From assembly GCA_026018925.1 (NCBI GenBank), contig JAKSZU010000002.1:14412162-14476161 (forward strand): 64,000 nucleotides of DNA. Reading direction: 5' to 3'. The position numbers were made by a program, and so were the translations under genes. The notes beneath the pieces were generated by a model, which made no database searches, was not told the origin of the DNA, and saw nothing but the letters and a program-made list of their open reading frames with translations. Positions 9,491-20,980 of the stretch are shown here, piece after piece (position 1 is the first letter of the stretch; each line of letters begins with the position of its first letter). This DNA comes from Tupaia tana (taxonomy: Eukaryota > Chordata > Mammalia > Scandentia > Tupaiidae).

Positions 9491-11280
9491 TGAAATTGCC
9501 ACAGTATACTGTCTGATACACTTGGCAAATTGACCAATGGAGATATTGAGTTCTATTCTCTTTCCAAAGACAGTTAATGACAAAAAATAAGCTTTTAGAG
9601 AATGTTTGTATCTGTTAATTAGAAGCCTTTGGACAATCCTAAGACATCTTCTACCAACTATACAAAACACTTCCACTAAAGGAGACAAACAGCCAATGTT
9701 GTTTCTGCTAATAAGCTTTTATAATCTTGAAGATAAGTAAATGTCCTATATATAAGCACAGATCCAGGGATAGGGAGTCATCAACAGTCTTTGGAAATAG
9801 GTTTCTAAATACTCACTGAACTGGCTAGAGGTGACCATTAATTTATGTTAAGAAAATCGCACATTGGAATCTTTCTAATGCTTATGATCCACCCAGAGAT
9901 GTGCCGTCAGGAGCGTGCAGAGGAAGATGCAGGTGAAATTATGCAGCTGCACTCAGGTAGCCAATCTGTGGATCTGAATGAGCTTCTGCTTACACACTGT
10001 CTCGGTGCCATTCCTATCCAATTGCTTTTCCTCCAGTGGCCGCTAGATGAAAAAAGGTTTCCAAATTGATATCAGCGAGTCACAGCCCCTCTTATTTTAT
10101 CATTAGCTCATTTTAAAGTTCTTTTTATCAGGGAATACAGAAAGCAATGCAGCTTAGAACCCATTCAAAGCTGTTTCCCTGGACAGGCCAAGCAGAAATG
10201 ATGCATTTTTCTCCTTTTGAAAGATAATAAACCTAATTTGAAAATGGTCACAGCCTTGTGTAGGCAGCATTAGAGAGGGCTATTTCATTTCCAAACCTTC
10301 TTAAAAAGAACAATAATATTAATTCTTACTGACTTGGTTAAAAAAAAAAAGAAAAGAAAAGAAAAAGGATTTTACTAGAAATGGATTAGATGCTCAGGTT
10401 TTTAAGGAAAAGACAAGAAGAGATAATGGCATTAAAGCTCCGCACTACCATGAGAATTGGCAATCAGGGCCCAATTTTGGAAGAAGTAAAGGCACAATAA
10501 TTGGCAGCTACTTCAGATACTTTTCTCCGCCAGCCACCATCTCATATATCTCTCTAAATGGATCAAAACCAGCTGTTCATCAAAGCAGAGCCTCTCACAC
10601 AGAGCAGCATGGCGGGGCAGTGGTGTTTACTCGGGAAGGAGGGCAGGCGCACCACACCAGTGATTCTCGCTGACATTTACAAAATGGGCTTTCTGAGGTC
10701 TTTAAAAATTAACTGAGAGTTCCTTACTGGAATTTTCCAATAATTAAAATATGAACACATTATATTTTAACAGGAGGCTCAATTTTTGGCAATCGTGGGG
10801 GCGGCTAGGAACCTAGGAGGTGCTGTGCAGTAGGCAGAGGGGATATGGTGCCCCCAGCAGGCCCTTGCACGGCAGCCAAGCACACCTTGGAGGGCAGCCA
10901 GGACCTTGCGATCATCTCCCTGTCGAGGGTGAGAGAACTTAGATGACATTTTCTCTGATCCCGAAAAACTATTTTTGAGACAGCCTTTTGAATCTGTTGG
11001 GTTGTTTTTTTTGTTTTGAAGCAAGTCTATCTCCTGGTTTTGCATAAACATCCTGTGGGCATTCACTACACCCCCCTCACTCCTGCCACGTGACTGCAGG
11101 GAAACCCGCAGGACACTGGGCTTCTTTGAAAGAGCTTTTCATAGTATTCTGTTCCTGTAGGTCAGGGAGCCATTCAGACAGCAAGAAGTCATTTCACTGA
11201 AAGTTGTCTGCCTATTCTCCCATTCCAGGTCATCGCACACCGAGAAAGGAAACAAAGCAGTGTCTTTCACTTTATGTGTC
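9491..11280. other. Unique DNA; candidate conserved non-coding stretch
   Basis: No repeat recognised over 1.8 kb. The part 10090-10740 is AT-rich and complex in composition, with homeodomain-like TAAT/ATTA words, and could be a conserved non-coding element. This is only a suggestion from composition. A purine run GAAAAGAAAAGAAAAAGG lies near 10351. Confidence 0.35.
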
Positions 11281-11511
11281 TTTTTTTTTTAATTTTTAAA
11301 AGGTTTTTGCCATCAGGCATGTACACTTGCTAGAGAGAGACAGAGACAGTAAGAGGGAAAGTAAGAAATCACCTCCCGAGAAGGATGACTACACCTTAAC
11401 CCCTTCTCCATTCTCATCTCAGAGCTTTCCGACATGTACGCACACACACCCAGTGTCATTTTTAAGCTTCAGGGTCCGGAACTTGAACCACAGTCAGCCA
11501 TGTTAGGAGAG
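11281..11511 (-). repeat. tRNA-headed SINE with truncated head
   Basis: Poly-T, AGGTTTTTGCCATCAGGCATG, a degraded body (GAGAAGGATGACTACACC), and head sequence that stops after CAGTCAGCCATGTTAGGAGAG. The expected last ~30 bases (CAGC...GCTGGTCCC) are missing and the SINE abuts an L1M 3' fragment directly. Confidence 0.8.
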
Positions 11512-11705
11512 CCTGGGGCTGGCAGAGGGACTGGGGTTAACCGTAAATGGTCCGGGGGGCACTTCACTGGGGGATGAACATGATCTAAACTAATTTGCGT
11601 GACGGTCATACTACTCAGTAAAGTTACTGAAAATCATTGAATTGTCCTCTTCATATGGATGGATCTTATGTGAAATATCTCTCAGTGAAGCTATTTTTAA
11701 AAGGG
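11512..11705 (+). mobile_element. L1M 3'-end fragment, plus strand
   Basis: About 190 bases that match the reverse complement of 16080-16270 at roughly 90% identity by eye, including ACTTCACTGGGGGATGAACA and CATACTACTCAGTAAAGTTA. The 3' side (TTATGTGAAATATCTCTCAG) corresponds to the L1M 3' UTR motif that reads 'tgagatataattcacata' on the other strand. Confidence 0.7.
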
Positions 11706-14186
11706 ACCTAGAAGATACCATGTCAATAACCCTTTTGGTGACCCGCTTACTGGGTATAATGGACACGTCGTTCTCAGGTCACTGTCCTTTCTAGACATCA
11801 TGAAATGACCTTTCTATTCTTACGCTTCCATTTTTTTTGAGGTGTCAAGCATTTCAGATTTCTTCTGAACTTTCTGCTCAGTTCTCTTCAGCATACTCTA
11901 AGGAACACTCTTCTTGTTTTCCCTAAGGTCCTCTCTGGGTTGGTCTTTCTCCTGGCACACTTCCTGGGCTAACTTCCTCATCCTTGGCTTGAATACCAGC
12001 TATCTATGGCTTACTTCAGACAGCATCTCCCTCCTAGCTGATGCCTGTGCTTTTCGCTTTGTCAGTGATAAAGCCTTGGGTAAGTAGTTGCAGAGCAGTG
12101 TCTATTAGGTCTCAATATTTCCTCAATGATGACTTTATCTTCCCCTCAACATTTCCCTTTCTTTTAAGTTTTCTGTGTCAGTCAATAATTCCATTGTGGA
12201 ATTCCATTCCAACCTACCCTTGCCTCACTCACATCACGTAGTCTTCCTAAACCGGTGGTTCTTTATCACCAGGGGTGATAAAGAGTGCATTTGGGGGAAG
12301 GATATATTCATTGAAATCCCCCTCAAAACTATAGCCCAAACTCGGTAAGTTTGCAGTTAACATTTCCAGGATCCACCTATTCATCCGATTCTCAGAAATT
12401 TCGACTCACTGTCTTAGGTCCTCACCCCTCCTTCAACCCAGTATATCACAGATGCTGTTCTTCCCACTTTGATATTTAACGTCTATTGCCATTAGCAATG
12501 TCCTATATAAGTTCCTATAACTGCATCTTGTAAAAGGATTTTCTGCTTTGATTAGAACCCATTTTCCACATTACTAAAATTTTCTAGATAGCAGAACCGA
12601 CAACCTTTCTTCCCTCTCCAAAGCCTCTGGAGACCCACCATAAGGACAGAAAAGCTGACATGCCAAGTCAGGTCTTCGTGATGGCCGTCTGCCTGACTCA
12701 CTGAATGTGCACTGGCTGGCCGGACCACACTGGGCACTGCCAGCCCCCTCAACCCACACCGCCTGCCTCTTCTCAGCCCGTCTTCTCCCTCCCAGCCCAG
12801 CCCAACCTGCTTCCTGAGCCTCAGCCACACTACACCATTCCCACTGCTTCTGGGTAAACCAGCACAGGGGTGGCCCACATCTCCACGCACGACATCTAGG
12901 AAAACTGACCAGATGAGACTCACTCCTTAGTTCCAGCAAAATCCTTCCCATCCCCGAAGCCTCACTTCCGCAGAGGTGGTCAGGTGTGGCTCCTGGACCA
13001 CGCCTGTTCTGACACGTCCCTGTGCACTGCATGTTCATCTGTGAGGGCTCCTATCCTAGTTCTGACTCCTTCCCTCTTTCAAGGAATCATTACTTACAGC
13101 TCAGTCTTCTGGACTAGCTCATAAAATCCTTTATATCTTCATTTTGAAAAGTTCAGTGAAAATTTTATTTTCCTGCCATTGTTTTTTGAAGTATTTTAAC
13201 CTGATAGAAACTGTATTTAGTCATTTATTTTAAAGTGGTTGAAGATGAATGGGACTTGGCCAGGTGAAAAAGCAAGAGAGTATTTTAGCCAGAGACGGTA
13301 GCGTATGTAAAGGATGTGGTGCATTTAGGGAGATGAAAAAAGGCGTGTGCTGGAGGCTTGAAACATCACAGACAGGGGCCTGAAGTGAGCTCGAAGCAGC
13401 CAGCCAGGCACCAGAGGGTTCTGGAGCTTGGCACAGGGAAGTCTGGAAATGGCCTCGACTTTGCCTTAAACCATCACACGGGTTGCCATTGAGTCAGGAG
13501 GCAGGAGGGAGAAGCTGCAGCAAATCCCGTGGGGCCCCTGCAGTGATCCCGACCAGATGCCAAGGGCAGGACAAGGTGGTGTGTGGGGACAAGGAGCAGT
13601 GGACAGAGTGCAGACAGCTTTGAGCGATATCCCCCCGTTATGAAAACAGAGAGAGCCTGGCACTGCCCCGGCTTCTGACATAGCCGCTGTTGGCAGGAGG
13701 GCTCTCTCTCAGATGAGGGCACTAAGGGACTGGGTTTGGGAGGGGACGCAGGGGGAGAAGAGAACCAGGTCTGAACTGTGAGTGCAGCCCAGCTTCACAG
13801 TGACACGCAGGACACAGGGACACGTCGCTGTGACGACTGTGGAAGCACTGACTGTGAGAAGCAGAGTGTGAGTGCCCAGGGTGTGGGCGACAGGACGGTA
13901 GCTCATAGACACATGATTACAATTATTCAGTGGTCGTCGTGGTAGGTGATAGGAAAGAGAAAAATGAGCTGCCTTGAGAGTACATAGTTCGACGTCGCTT
14001 TGGTTAAATAGTCAATGGCGTGTCTTACTAGTACCCTGCTCGGTTTCCCACAGCGAAGAGTGCTTCCACGCTCTTCAGCATCGGTAACAGTAGTTACTTT
14101 CAGGCTGGCCCTTCTTGAACAAGAAAGCATTTGGGGACACATGCACGGAGGCATTTGAAATGGTCTCTGTTCATCCAGCGCCAAAT
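11706..14186. other. Unique DNA, no recognised gene
   Basis: About 2.5 kb. Two overlapping minus-strand open frames near 12552-13038 (123 and 154 codons) lie in a locally GC-richer patch. They show no signal peptide, domain or family similarity that I recognise, and no clear splice structure. Treated as non-coding. Confidence 0.5.
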
Positions 14187-14436
14187 ATTTTTTTTTTGAG
14201 AGGTTTTTGCTATAGGGTGTGTGCACTTGCCAGAGAGACAGGAACAGAGAGACAGAAAGTGAGAAATAACCCCGTGGGTGGGGGGGTGGCTGCCCTGCAA
14301 TCCCTTCTCCTCCATTCTCCTCTCTGGACTTAGAGCACACATGCACTCGCACCTGGTGTGAGTTTTAAGCTGCCAGGTCTGGGACTAGAACTGCAATAGA
14401 CTATGTGGGAGTCTAGCAATGTAACCATTCTGGTCC
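14187..14436 (-). repeat. tRNA-headed SINE
   Basis: TTTTTTTTTGAGAGGTTTTTGCTATAGGGTGTGTGCACTTGCC, a G-rich body variant GTGGGTGGGGGGGTGGCTGCCC, and head ending GTAACCATTCTGGTCCC, which lacks about 7 bases of the usual ATTACGCTAACTGCTGG. Confidence 0.85.
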
Positions 14437-14684
14437 CTCCATTTCCATACTTTAAAAATACAGTTGCATCCTTCAGCCAGCATTTCCAAATGAGCACGTG
14501 CATCACCTTCCTCAGCGATAATAATTACTGTTCTTTACAGTCCTCTAACGGCTGCCTTCCCCTTTCCTTATTTAATCAGCTCCTTGCACCTTGCCTGGCA
14601 ACCCGTGTGTACTGTGCAGCTCAACTCTTTGCCATCTCCCCTAGAACTATGTTATTTAATAGCAATTGTCAATAGTACATCATT

Positions 14685-14921
14685 GGGCTGGCCCAGTGGC
14701 CTAGTGGCTAACACAGCCAGATTCCACATTGCCAACTGATGGTTCAAATCCTGGCCCCAGTGGTTTGAAAAACAACCAGACACATGTGTGTGGAATGCCC
14801 GTAGTTCCCACAGAACGAGAAACGGAGGAATGGGCCTGACCTCAGTGCATGGAGGAGTGCGTTCTCCCACTCCCTCTCTGTCTCTCTGGCCAGCACACGT
14901 GCTCTCTGGCAATGAAAAAAT
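14685..14921 (+). repeat. Older tRNA-headed SINE, GGGCTGGCCC subfamily
   Basis: Head GGGCTGGCCCAGTGGCCTAGTGGCTAA with A-box-like sequence and B box GGTTCAAATCC. The body is shorter and different in detail (GGAGGAATGGGCCTGACCTC), the 3' part is CTCTCTGTCTCTCTGGCCAG and the tail ATGAAAAAATACATT. TACATCATT on the left resembles TACATTATAG on the right as a decayed target duplication. Confidence 0.7.
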
Positions 14922-15044
14922 ACATTATAGTGTAAAGCAAATAGTGAGTCAATAGAATGTATGTGAGGCTGAATGCCTGGGCATCCTAAGCCACCGGAGT
15001 CTCACTGCTTTCCCCTCCCTTGACCTCGTTCACGTGGAGGAAGA

Positions 15045-15208
15045 CTCGGGAGGATTGTGTTTATGCCTCGCAACACCGAAATTCTTTCTCTTCCATTCTC
15101 CTCTGGGATTTTGGGCATGCACGCACACGCAGCTGGTTGCTGGGTCTCCAATCACACTGTTCACCATGGGGATCCAGCCGCCTTAATCCCCACGCCACCA
15201 GCAGACCC
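15045..15208 (-). repeat. tRNA-headed SINE, 3'-truncated copy
   Basis: Minus-strand body and head: CTTCCATTCTCCTCTGGGATTTTGGGCATGCACGCACACGC, then a reduced variable region and the head CATGGGGATCCAGCCGCCTTAATCC...CCACCAGCAGACCCC. The usual GCTATAGGG 3' end is not recognisable on the left. Confidence 0.7.
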
Positions 15209-15473
15209 CTCAGTGGCCTTTGATAGCTGGTTCCAAGGTCTCATTTCTCCACGACCTTGTTTCTTTTCTCTTCTTTGTTTATTTTAATGAGAACACATTG
15301 GATCTGTTTTTAGACAACATTTGTTTATCTTTTCCTGACATAAATAATAATGATGCATTTTACAATAAGTGGAGTGTTAGATGCAATAAAGTACTGTAAA
15401 TATCCAGGTTTTAAAATTATAATTTTTATCTTTCTATTGAATACTTCAGCATGCTCTCTTATGAATAAAGACA

Positions 15474-15738
15474 GGGGCTAGCAGGTGGCACAATGGTTAA
15501 GGTGCTGGACTCCCACATGGTTGACCGTGGTTTGAGTACAGGACAAGGCGGCGTAAAACTAATGCTGTGCATTTGCATGCGTGCACAAAATCCAGAGAGG
15601 AGACTGGAGAAGGGATTGTCACATGGCCATCCCGTGGGAGATGGGATTTTTTTTCACTTTCTCTCTCTCTCTCTGTCTTTCTCTCTTTGGCAAGCACAAG
15701 AGCCCTATAGCAACAATCTCTTAAAAAAATAAATAAAA
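15474..15738 (+). repeat. tRNA-headed SINE, GGTTAAGG subfamily
   Basis: Head GGGGCTAGCAGGTGGCACAATGGTTAAGGTGCTGGACTCCC, body AGAGGAGACTGGAGAAGGGATTG, CT-rich 3' portion, ATAGCAACAATCTCTT and A-rich tail. Confidence 0.88.
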
Positions 15739-16079
15739 GAATAAGAACACTTTTACCTAAAGTAGGGGTGTCATTATCACAGGTCATACTGCTGTGTGAG
15801 AAGCTCTGGTTTGATGAACATGGGAGAAAATGAAAATATTTTTACAATGTCATCTATACTCAGCCCACGTTCAGACTTCTCCAGTTGTCTCAGAAGGACC
15901 TGCACACCCTTTCCTGAGCAGAATAGGATGAACGTGCACATCTTGCCTTTGACTGTATGTGATACCATTGTTAAGACAGTGCACCAACTGGGAGCAGTAG
16001 GAACAATTGTTATTTATCAGTAAAACAATTCTTTTAGGCATTATTTGTTTCACTTTATTCTATTTTTTTCTTTTAGGCC
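15739..16079. other. Unique DNA
   Basis: About 340 bases with no recognised element. The small open frames on both strands carry no recognisable domain. Confidence 0.5.
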
Positions 16080-16395
16080 TCTTTTTAAAAATAACCTCAT
16101 TGAGAGATATTTCACATAAGATCCATCGTATCAAGAGGACAATTCAATGTTTTTCAGTAACTTTACTGAGTAGTATGACCGTCATGTAAGTCAGTTTAGA
16201 TCATGTTCATCCCCCAGTGAAGTCCCCGGGGCCGTTTACGGTTAACACCACTCCCTCTGCCAGCCCAGGCACCCCAGATCTACGTCCTGCGTCCACGGAA
16301 TGATCTTCTTTGGACGTTTCACACCGAAGGCGCCGCACAGTGTGGGGTCCCTGATGTCAGGCTTCTTTCACTTCCCATCATGTCTCGGAAGTGGA
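16080..16395 (-). mobile_element. L1M 3' UTR fragment, minus strand
   Basis: Left end CCTCATTGAGAGATATTTCACATAAG corresponds to the reversed L1MB/L1MC 3' UTR motif. Further right, CTTTGGACGTTTCACACCG and GATGTCAGGCTTCTTTCACTT match 'ctggacatttcatataaatgg' and 'gtctggcttctttcactt' of the same UTR. The first 190 bases are duplicated in inverse orientation at 11512-11705. Confidence 0.7.
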
Positions 16396-16995
16396 TCTTG
16401 ATTTGAAATGAAACTTTGAGGCCTTCTGAGTTCAGCAGGCAAAGGCGAGCCTCGTCCCCACGTCCTCGGAGCTGGCCTGCCTCCGGCCTGCTGGGAGCTG
16501 TGCTCAGCATCTTCTCGGGGGAAGCAGACAGCGCAGCGCCATCTTCTCTCCACCTTGGTGTCTGCCGGAGAGGGACATTCTGGCCCTTCTCTACAGCTTC
16601 CATCAGGGTGACCTTGGAGGATTTTCTCAGAGATCCACCGTCCACCCCCGTCCCTGCCGCAACCTGAGAACATGGCATGTGCATTGAGAGTCTTTCCTTT
16701 GGAGGGATCAAAACCTGACCTAAAGCAGGGTCTAGACTTATGGACCAGCATGGCGGGATTGCAGGCACCAAGCATGGGACCGCGGTTTGGCCTCTAGACA
16801 CACACAGACGTAGAGGATAGTGATGCGGCATAAATACAGATGTGGCCCCAGTCTAGGCACAGATGCAGGTGCGGGAAGAGAGGGCGGTCACCGTTCTCCG
16901 TCCATCGCTGGCTCTTTCTCTCTGGTGCTTGGCTCCTTCGCTGTGGCTGTCTTCATCCTTAGACAGGCAGGCTCTCCTAACATAGGGACAACTGA
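16396..16995. other. GC-richer stretch, unassigned
   Basis: Locally GC-rich relative to the neighbourhood and directly upstream of recognisable MaLR internal sequence. It may be more of that element or unique DNA. Overlapping frames on both strands (170, 135 and 83 codons) show no domain. Confidence 0.4.
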
Positions 16996-18256
16996 ATTAC
17001 CTTCTATGCACTCCGAAAACCAGGAACAGCAACCAAAAAAAGCTCTCTCTTCTGATCTGAGTAATCGTTTGTCCCCTCGAACTCGCTCTTCCCGTCACAA
17101 ACCCAAAAGCCTAGGGGAGGAGAATGCTGTCAGGGGGCTGGCCCAGGGTAGGCTTCTTGTCCTGGGCAGCCTCTGCCATTTTCCCTGCATCCGGGTAAGC
17201 AATCTTTGTTACTGTTGTATTTTCAACTGCAGTTGGAGCTCAGTTTACGTCACATCAAGGCCTCTGCTCCACCCTCAGTTCCAAACTGCATACATGCAGA
17301 TTAACTCTTCATTCTCTGCATCAGAGCCAGAGGCTTCCACCAAGCTTGCAAAGAACGGTCCAGACAGCCTAAGCAGCTGGGCAGGTATCTGCCCCGTGGC
17401 AGAGCCGCTGCAGAGAACTTCCATCAGGATGAGTGGAAATGTGGGGCTGGAGCAGAGAGCACCCACCAACCGGGCTAGGTCTGGTGGAGCTGGAAGGGTG
17501 GGGCCACCTCAAGACCCAGAACTGTGGACCTACAAGCACACAGCACCAGCCTAATAGAACTGCAGACAGAACTCCAGCTGAAGATTGCTGAACCGCGGAC
17601 TGAGTCCAGGGAACAAACTCTGATGCTTTGGCCCAGGGCTGGGGAAGAGCTCAGGACTCCTCACTGTGTCTAGGAAAGGGCATATGGAGTTCCAGGATCA
17701 AATGTCTTCCCACCGGGTTTTGGACTTACCTGGGGCCCGTTACTCCTTTCTTTGAGTGACATAGGAATTTTCTACCTCATGAATGTCCCCCTATTGTGTT
17801 TAATTGCATTTTGGAAATATCTAATTTGCTTTGAGTTCACAGGCTGGAGGAAATTTACCTTGAGTCTCAAATGAGACTTTGAGGGGCCAGCAGGTGGTGT
17901 GGTGGTTAAGGCACTGGACTCCCACATGGCCAACCACAGTTCAAGTCCCAGACCTGGAAGTTTGAATCTCACACTAGGAGCATGTGCATGCATGTCCAAA
18001 ATCCCAAGAGGAGACTAGAGGAGAGGGGACTGCAGCATGGCTATCCTCCTAGAGGGTGATTTCCCACTTTCTCTCTCTCTGTCTCTCTGTGTCTCCAGTG
18101 AGCATGCTTGCTCTATAGCAAAAATCTTTCTTAAAAAAAAAAATGAAACTTTAGACTTTTCAGTTTGTACTGAAACAAACTAGAACTTTTGAAACTATTA
18201 GAATGAGATGATTGTGTTTTACATACAAGAAGACATGAACCTTGGGGACCAGGGGC
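16996..18256 (+). mobile_element. ERVL-MaLR internal region (non-coding)
   Basis: Plus-strand order matches MST/THE1/MLT1-type internal sequence as I remember it: CCCGTCACAAACCCAAAAGC near 17093, GCAGAGAACTTCCATCAGG and GGAAATGTGGGGCTGGAGC near 17410-17455, GGTTTTGGACTTACCTGGGG near 17717, TTCACAGGCTGGAGGAAAT near 17837, TCTCAAATGAGACTTT near 17866, then after a SINE the segment leading to GGGGACCAGGGGCAGATG. MaLR internal regions have no proven proteins. A 244-codon open frame at 16820-17554 overlaps it and is judged accidental. No 5' LTR seen. Confidence 0.75.
17883..18141 (+). repeat. tRNA-headed SINE inside MaLR
   Basis: GGGGCCAGCAGGTGGTGTGGTGGTTAAGG head, full body, TCTATAGCAAAAATCTTTC and A tail. 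Flanked by AATGAGACTTT (17870-17880) and AATGAAACTTT (18142-18152). The MaLR consensus has this word once, so the duplication confirms insertion into MaLR. Confidence 0.92.
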
Positions 18257-18835
18257 AGATGTTGTGGCTTGACTTGGATAATGGTTTGTCCTTCAAAGTT
18301 TCATGTTTTGGAATTTGGTGTGGGAAGGTGATGCCTCATGGTGGTGATTGGATCACAGTGATTGCATTATGGAGACAACATATTCATAAACAGATTAATG
18401 ATGTCTTGAAAGACTTAAGGAGTTCTTTTTTTTCTTTTTTTTAAAATTACTTATTTTATTTATTCATTTATTTTTTAATTTGATCAGAGAGAGACACAGA
18501 GAGAGAGTGAAAGTGAGAAAGCAAGCCACCAGGTCCGGGACTAGAACTGTGGTTGGCCATGTGGGAGTATCCAGCACCTTAACCACCATGCCACCAGCTG
18601 GCCCCAAAAGACTCAAGGAGTTCTAACTCTTACAAGAAGGGGTTAGTTCTCTGGAGAGCAGCCCTCTCTCTGCATGTACTCACCATGCTCTGTGCTTCCC
18701 CAGCCGTGCTGTAGGCCTAGGCCTTGAGATTTCTAACCCCCAGAGTCATGTGTTTTACAAATAAACCTCTATTTTCTTTATAGGTCACCAGGTTGCAGAT
18801 ATTTCCCTTAGCAGCCCAGTAAAGAACTAAGAGAA
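18257..18835 (+). mobile_element. MaLR 3' LTR (interrupted)
   Basis: Starts near GATGTTGTGGCTTGACTTGG and contains the MLT1/MST-like landmarks GGTGATTGGATCACAG and TTACAAATAAACCTCTATTTTC (AATAAA), ending near GTAAAGAACTAAGA. A short SINE interrupts it at 18427-18605. It follows the internal region directly, so it is the 3' LTR of the same element. Confidence 0.75.
18427..18605 (-). repeat. Short-form SINE inside MaLR LTR
   Basis: T/A-rich tail, GATCAGAGAGAGACACAGAG block, GAGAAAGCAAGCCACC and head ending CCACCAGCTGGCCCC. Target duplication AGACTTAAGGAGTTCT (18411-18426) against AGACTCAAGGAGTTCT (18609-18624), one mismatch. Confidence 0.92.
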
Positions 18836-20122
18836 CTCTTTCACCTAATATAAAAAACACCTTTATCAAAGATCCTGAGCTAGTCCAAAGTGACCACCCC
18901 AACTCTGCCTGAGAGTGGGCCAGGACCCCAGTCCTGGAGCTGGAGCAACGCTGGACCTCTCGACATGGACGGAGAATGTAGGAGGTTGTTCCCTCCTACA
19001 TTAAGACATGAGCTATTACTGGGAAAAGGGAAGCTGGATGGTCGACAAGGAAAAGCAGCGTCTTTCAGCACACAGCCTGTATGGCCGAGTGGGCAGACTT
19101 TGGGAAGGGCCAAACAATAAACACTGTGGGCTTTGCTGGTTACGCATCTCTGTCTTAACCACCTGGCTCTGCTGCCACAGCACAAAACAGCCGGGACAGA
19201 CAGAGGAAAGGGTTCCATTATAGCTTCGTTTTCCAGCGTCAGCAGCGCTCCATGCAGCCCGCAGGCTCTAACTCAACAACCTTTGTTCTATGTCATCCAC
19301 AGACGCTACCGTGGGTATTTGTGTCCTCGCCCAATGTCGGGGCTGGGATGGGGGAAGGGACCTATGGCAGGTGATGAGGTTACGGGGTGTAGCCCTCAGG
19401 AGTGGGCTTAGCACCCTCATGAAAGAGGCCCACAGAAGTGCACTAGCTCCTTCTTCCACCTAAAGAAGGAGCCACTTGTGCACCAGGAAGTGGATCTCCA
19501 GCAGATACCAAACCTGCCAGTGCCTTGATCGTGGGCCTCTGGAACTGGGCGAGACAACCTGCTGAATGACTTAGAGCAGTGTATCTTTCTCGTATGGTGT
19601 TTTAAAAGCCAATTCAGTCCTTCAAATACTATCAGTGAACTGGCTGCTTAATGATTAATAAGAAATTGCTAAGAAACTAATAATAATGATAAGTCCAAAA
19701 TTAAAAAGGACTATCAGGAACTAAGGTAAATTCTTACAACATAAATCTTTATGTTTCTGATGTCTTAAACAAGGATGGAGAGAAATTAGGTGACAGTAAT
19801 TAGATAAATTAGAAGGTATTAGAACTTAGAAAGTATTGATTAGATAAATCCTCAAATTTAATTTCAAATATTCACAGTTCTCTATAGCTAATTAAATCCC
19901 CTACCATTGTTAAATTTTTCAAGCATTCATAATTCTTTTTTTCAGGCAGACCACATTATTTCTGCATTACTAATTAAGAAAGCTAACTACTACTTTTTTA
20001 AACATATGGACAATTTCATCCCTCCCACTGAAAATATAAAAATCTATTTAAAATTCCTATTTCTATGACCTTTAGAATGAAATACTAGATGAAAGTAGAG
20101 TTGATAAAATTTATAAAAGTCT
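18836..20122. other. Unique DNA with a small perfect hairpin
   Basis: No gene or repeat family recognised. An 11-bp perfect stem with a 6-base loop occurs at 18975-18985/18992-19002 (AATGTAGGAGG ... CCTCCTACATT). The part right of 19600 is AT-rich. Confidence 0.5.
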
Positions 20123-20375
20123 GGGACCAACAGATGACATAATAGTAACATCACTGGGCTCTCACATAGTTGACTATAGTTCGAGTCCTGGACCTGGTGG
20201 CTTAAAACTCATGCTGGGCACATGTGCATGTGTGCCCAAAATCCCTAGAGAAGAATGGATGATAAGGGATTGCAGCATGGCCATTCCCCCTGGGGAATGA
20301 TTTCTCTCTTTCTGTCTTTCTCTGTCTCTCCATCGAGCGCAAGCACCCTATAGCAAAAATCTCTGTCTAAAAAAA
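20123..20375 (+). repeat. Full-length tRNA-headed SINE
   Basis: GGGACCAACAGATGACATAATAG head, B box AGTTCGAGTCC, complete body and TATAGCAAAAATCTCTGTC tail, with AGTCTGG duplicated on both sides (about 20118-20124 and 20377-20383). Confidence 0.9.
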
Positions 20376-20762
20376 GAGTCTGGAATTCAAAAGTTATTTA
20401 ATTATCACAGTAAATACAAACTTTTTCATGATCTTTATAGCCCTAATCTATTTGTAAACATGATTTTTTCATTACTCTGATTTTGTGTATGCTGTTACTT
20501 AATTGTGTGTTTACTGTCTTCATTTTGTCATCTCTTCCTGTAAGTCTGGATTTCGTTTTCCTTGTGATTTTACAATCCTTCACCAAACGAGCATAATGAG
20601 CATCCCCCAGGACACAGTTCAGTCCATTCTCTTTCAACACCTGGGTCATAATTCTGTTAGCATTTCTGGTCTCTCCCTTGGACAGAAAACCTATTTCTCT
20701 TTCAGCATAAGGGCATTGCTTCTCTGGGTGCCTTTAAAAGAGGAAAGTGAAAGTGCAGTTCT

Positions 20763-20980
20763 GGGCTGGGCCGTGGCATGGAGGTACACGTGATGCTCTG
20801 CAAGGCTGACCTGCACAGGGGGGTTCTGAGCTCAAGTCCAGAGACACGATCGGTGCACTGGGCACAAAGGTGGCCAGGATCCAGGGCTGCCAAGACTGGG
20901 CATAGACCTGGCCTTGGGACTCAACTGAGTCTTGTCTCTCTCTATGTGTCTCTCTTGCTCATGGAAGAGATAAGTAAGTA
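20763..20980 (+). repeat. Diverged tRNA-type SINE
   Basis: GGGCTGGGCCGTGGCATGGAGG head, B-box-like GAGCTCAAGTCCAG, and CTCTCTATGTGTCTCTCTTG near the end. It resembles the 14.7-kb subfamily and the copy at 41.26 kb more than the young one. Confidence 0.55.

Noticed and set aside
9144-9688. Minus-strand P/H/S/T-rich frames of 125 and 166 codons
   Set aside because: Low-complexity translation of the GGAT/GGTA tetranucleotide repeat.
12552-13038. Overlapping 123- and 154-codon minus-strand frames
   Set aside because: Two frames of similar length overlap in GC-richer DNA, as expected by chance; neither has recognisable motifs.
16820-17554. 244-codon open frame, the longest in the window
   Set aside because: Its right two thirds coincide with MaLR internal sequence, which has no established protein. 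I see no domain, signal peptide or coherent composition, and the left part lies in unassigned GC-rich DNA.
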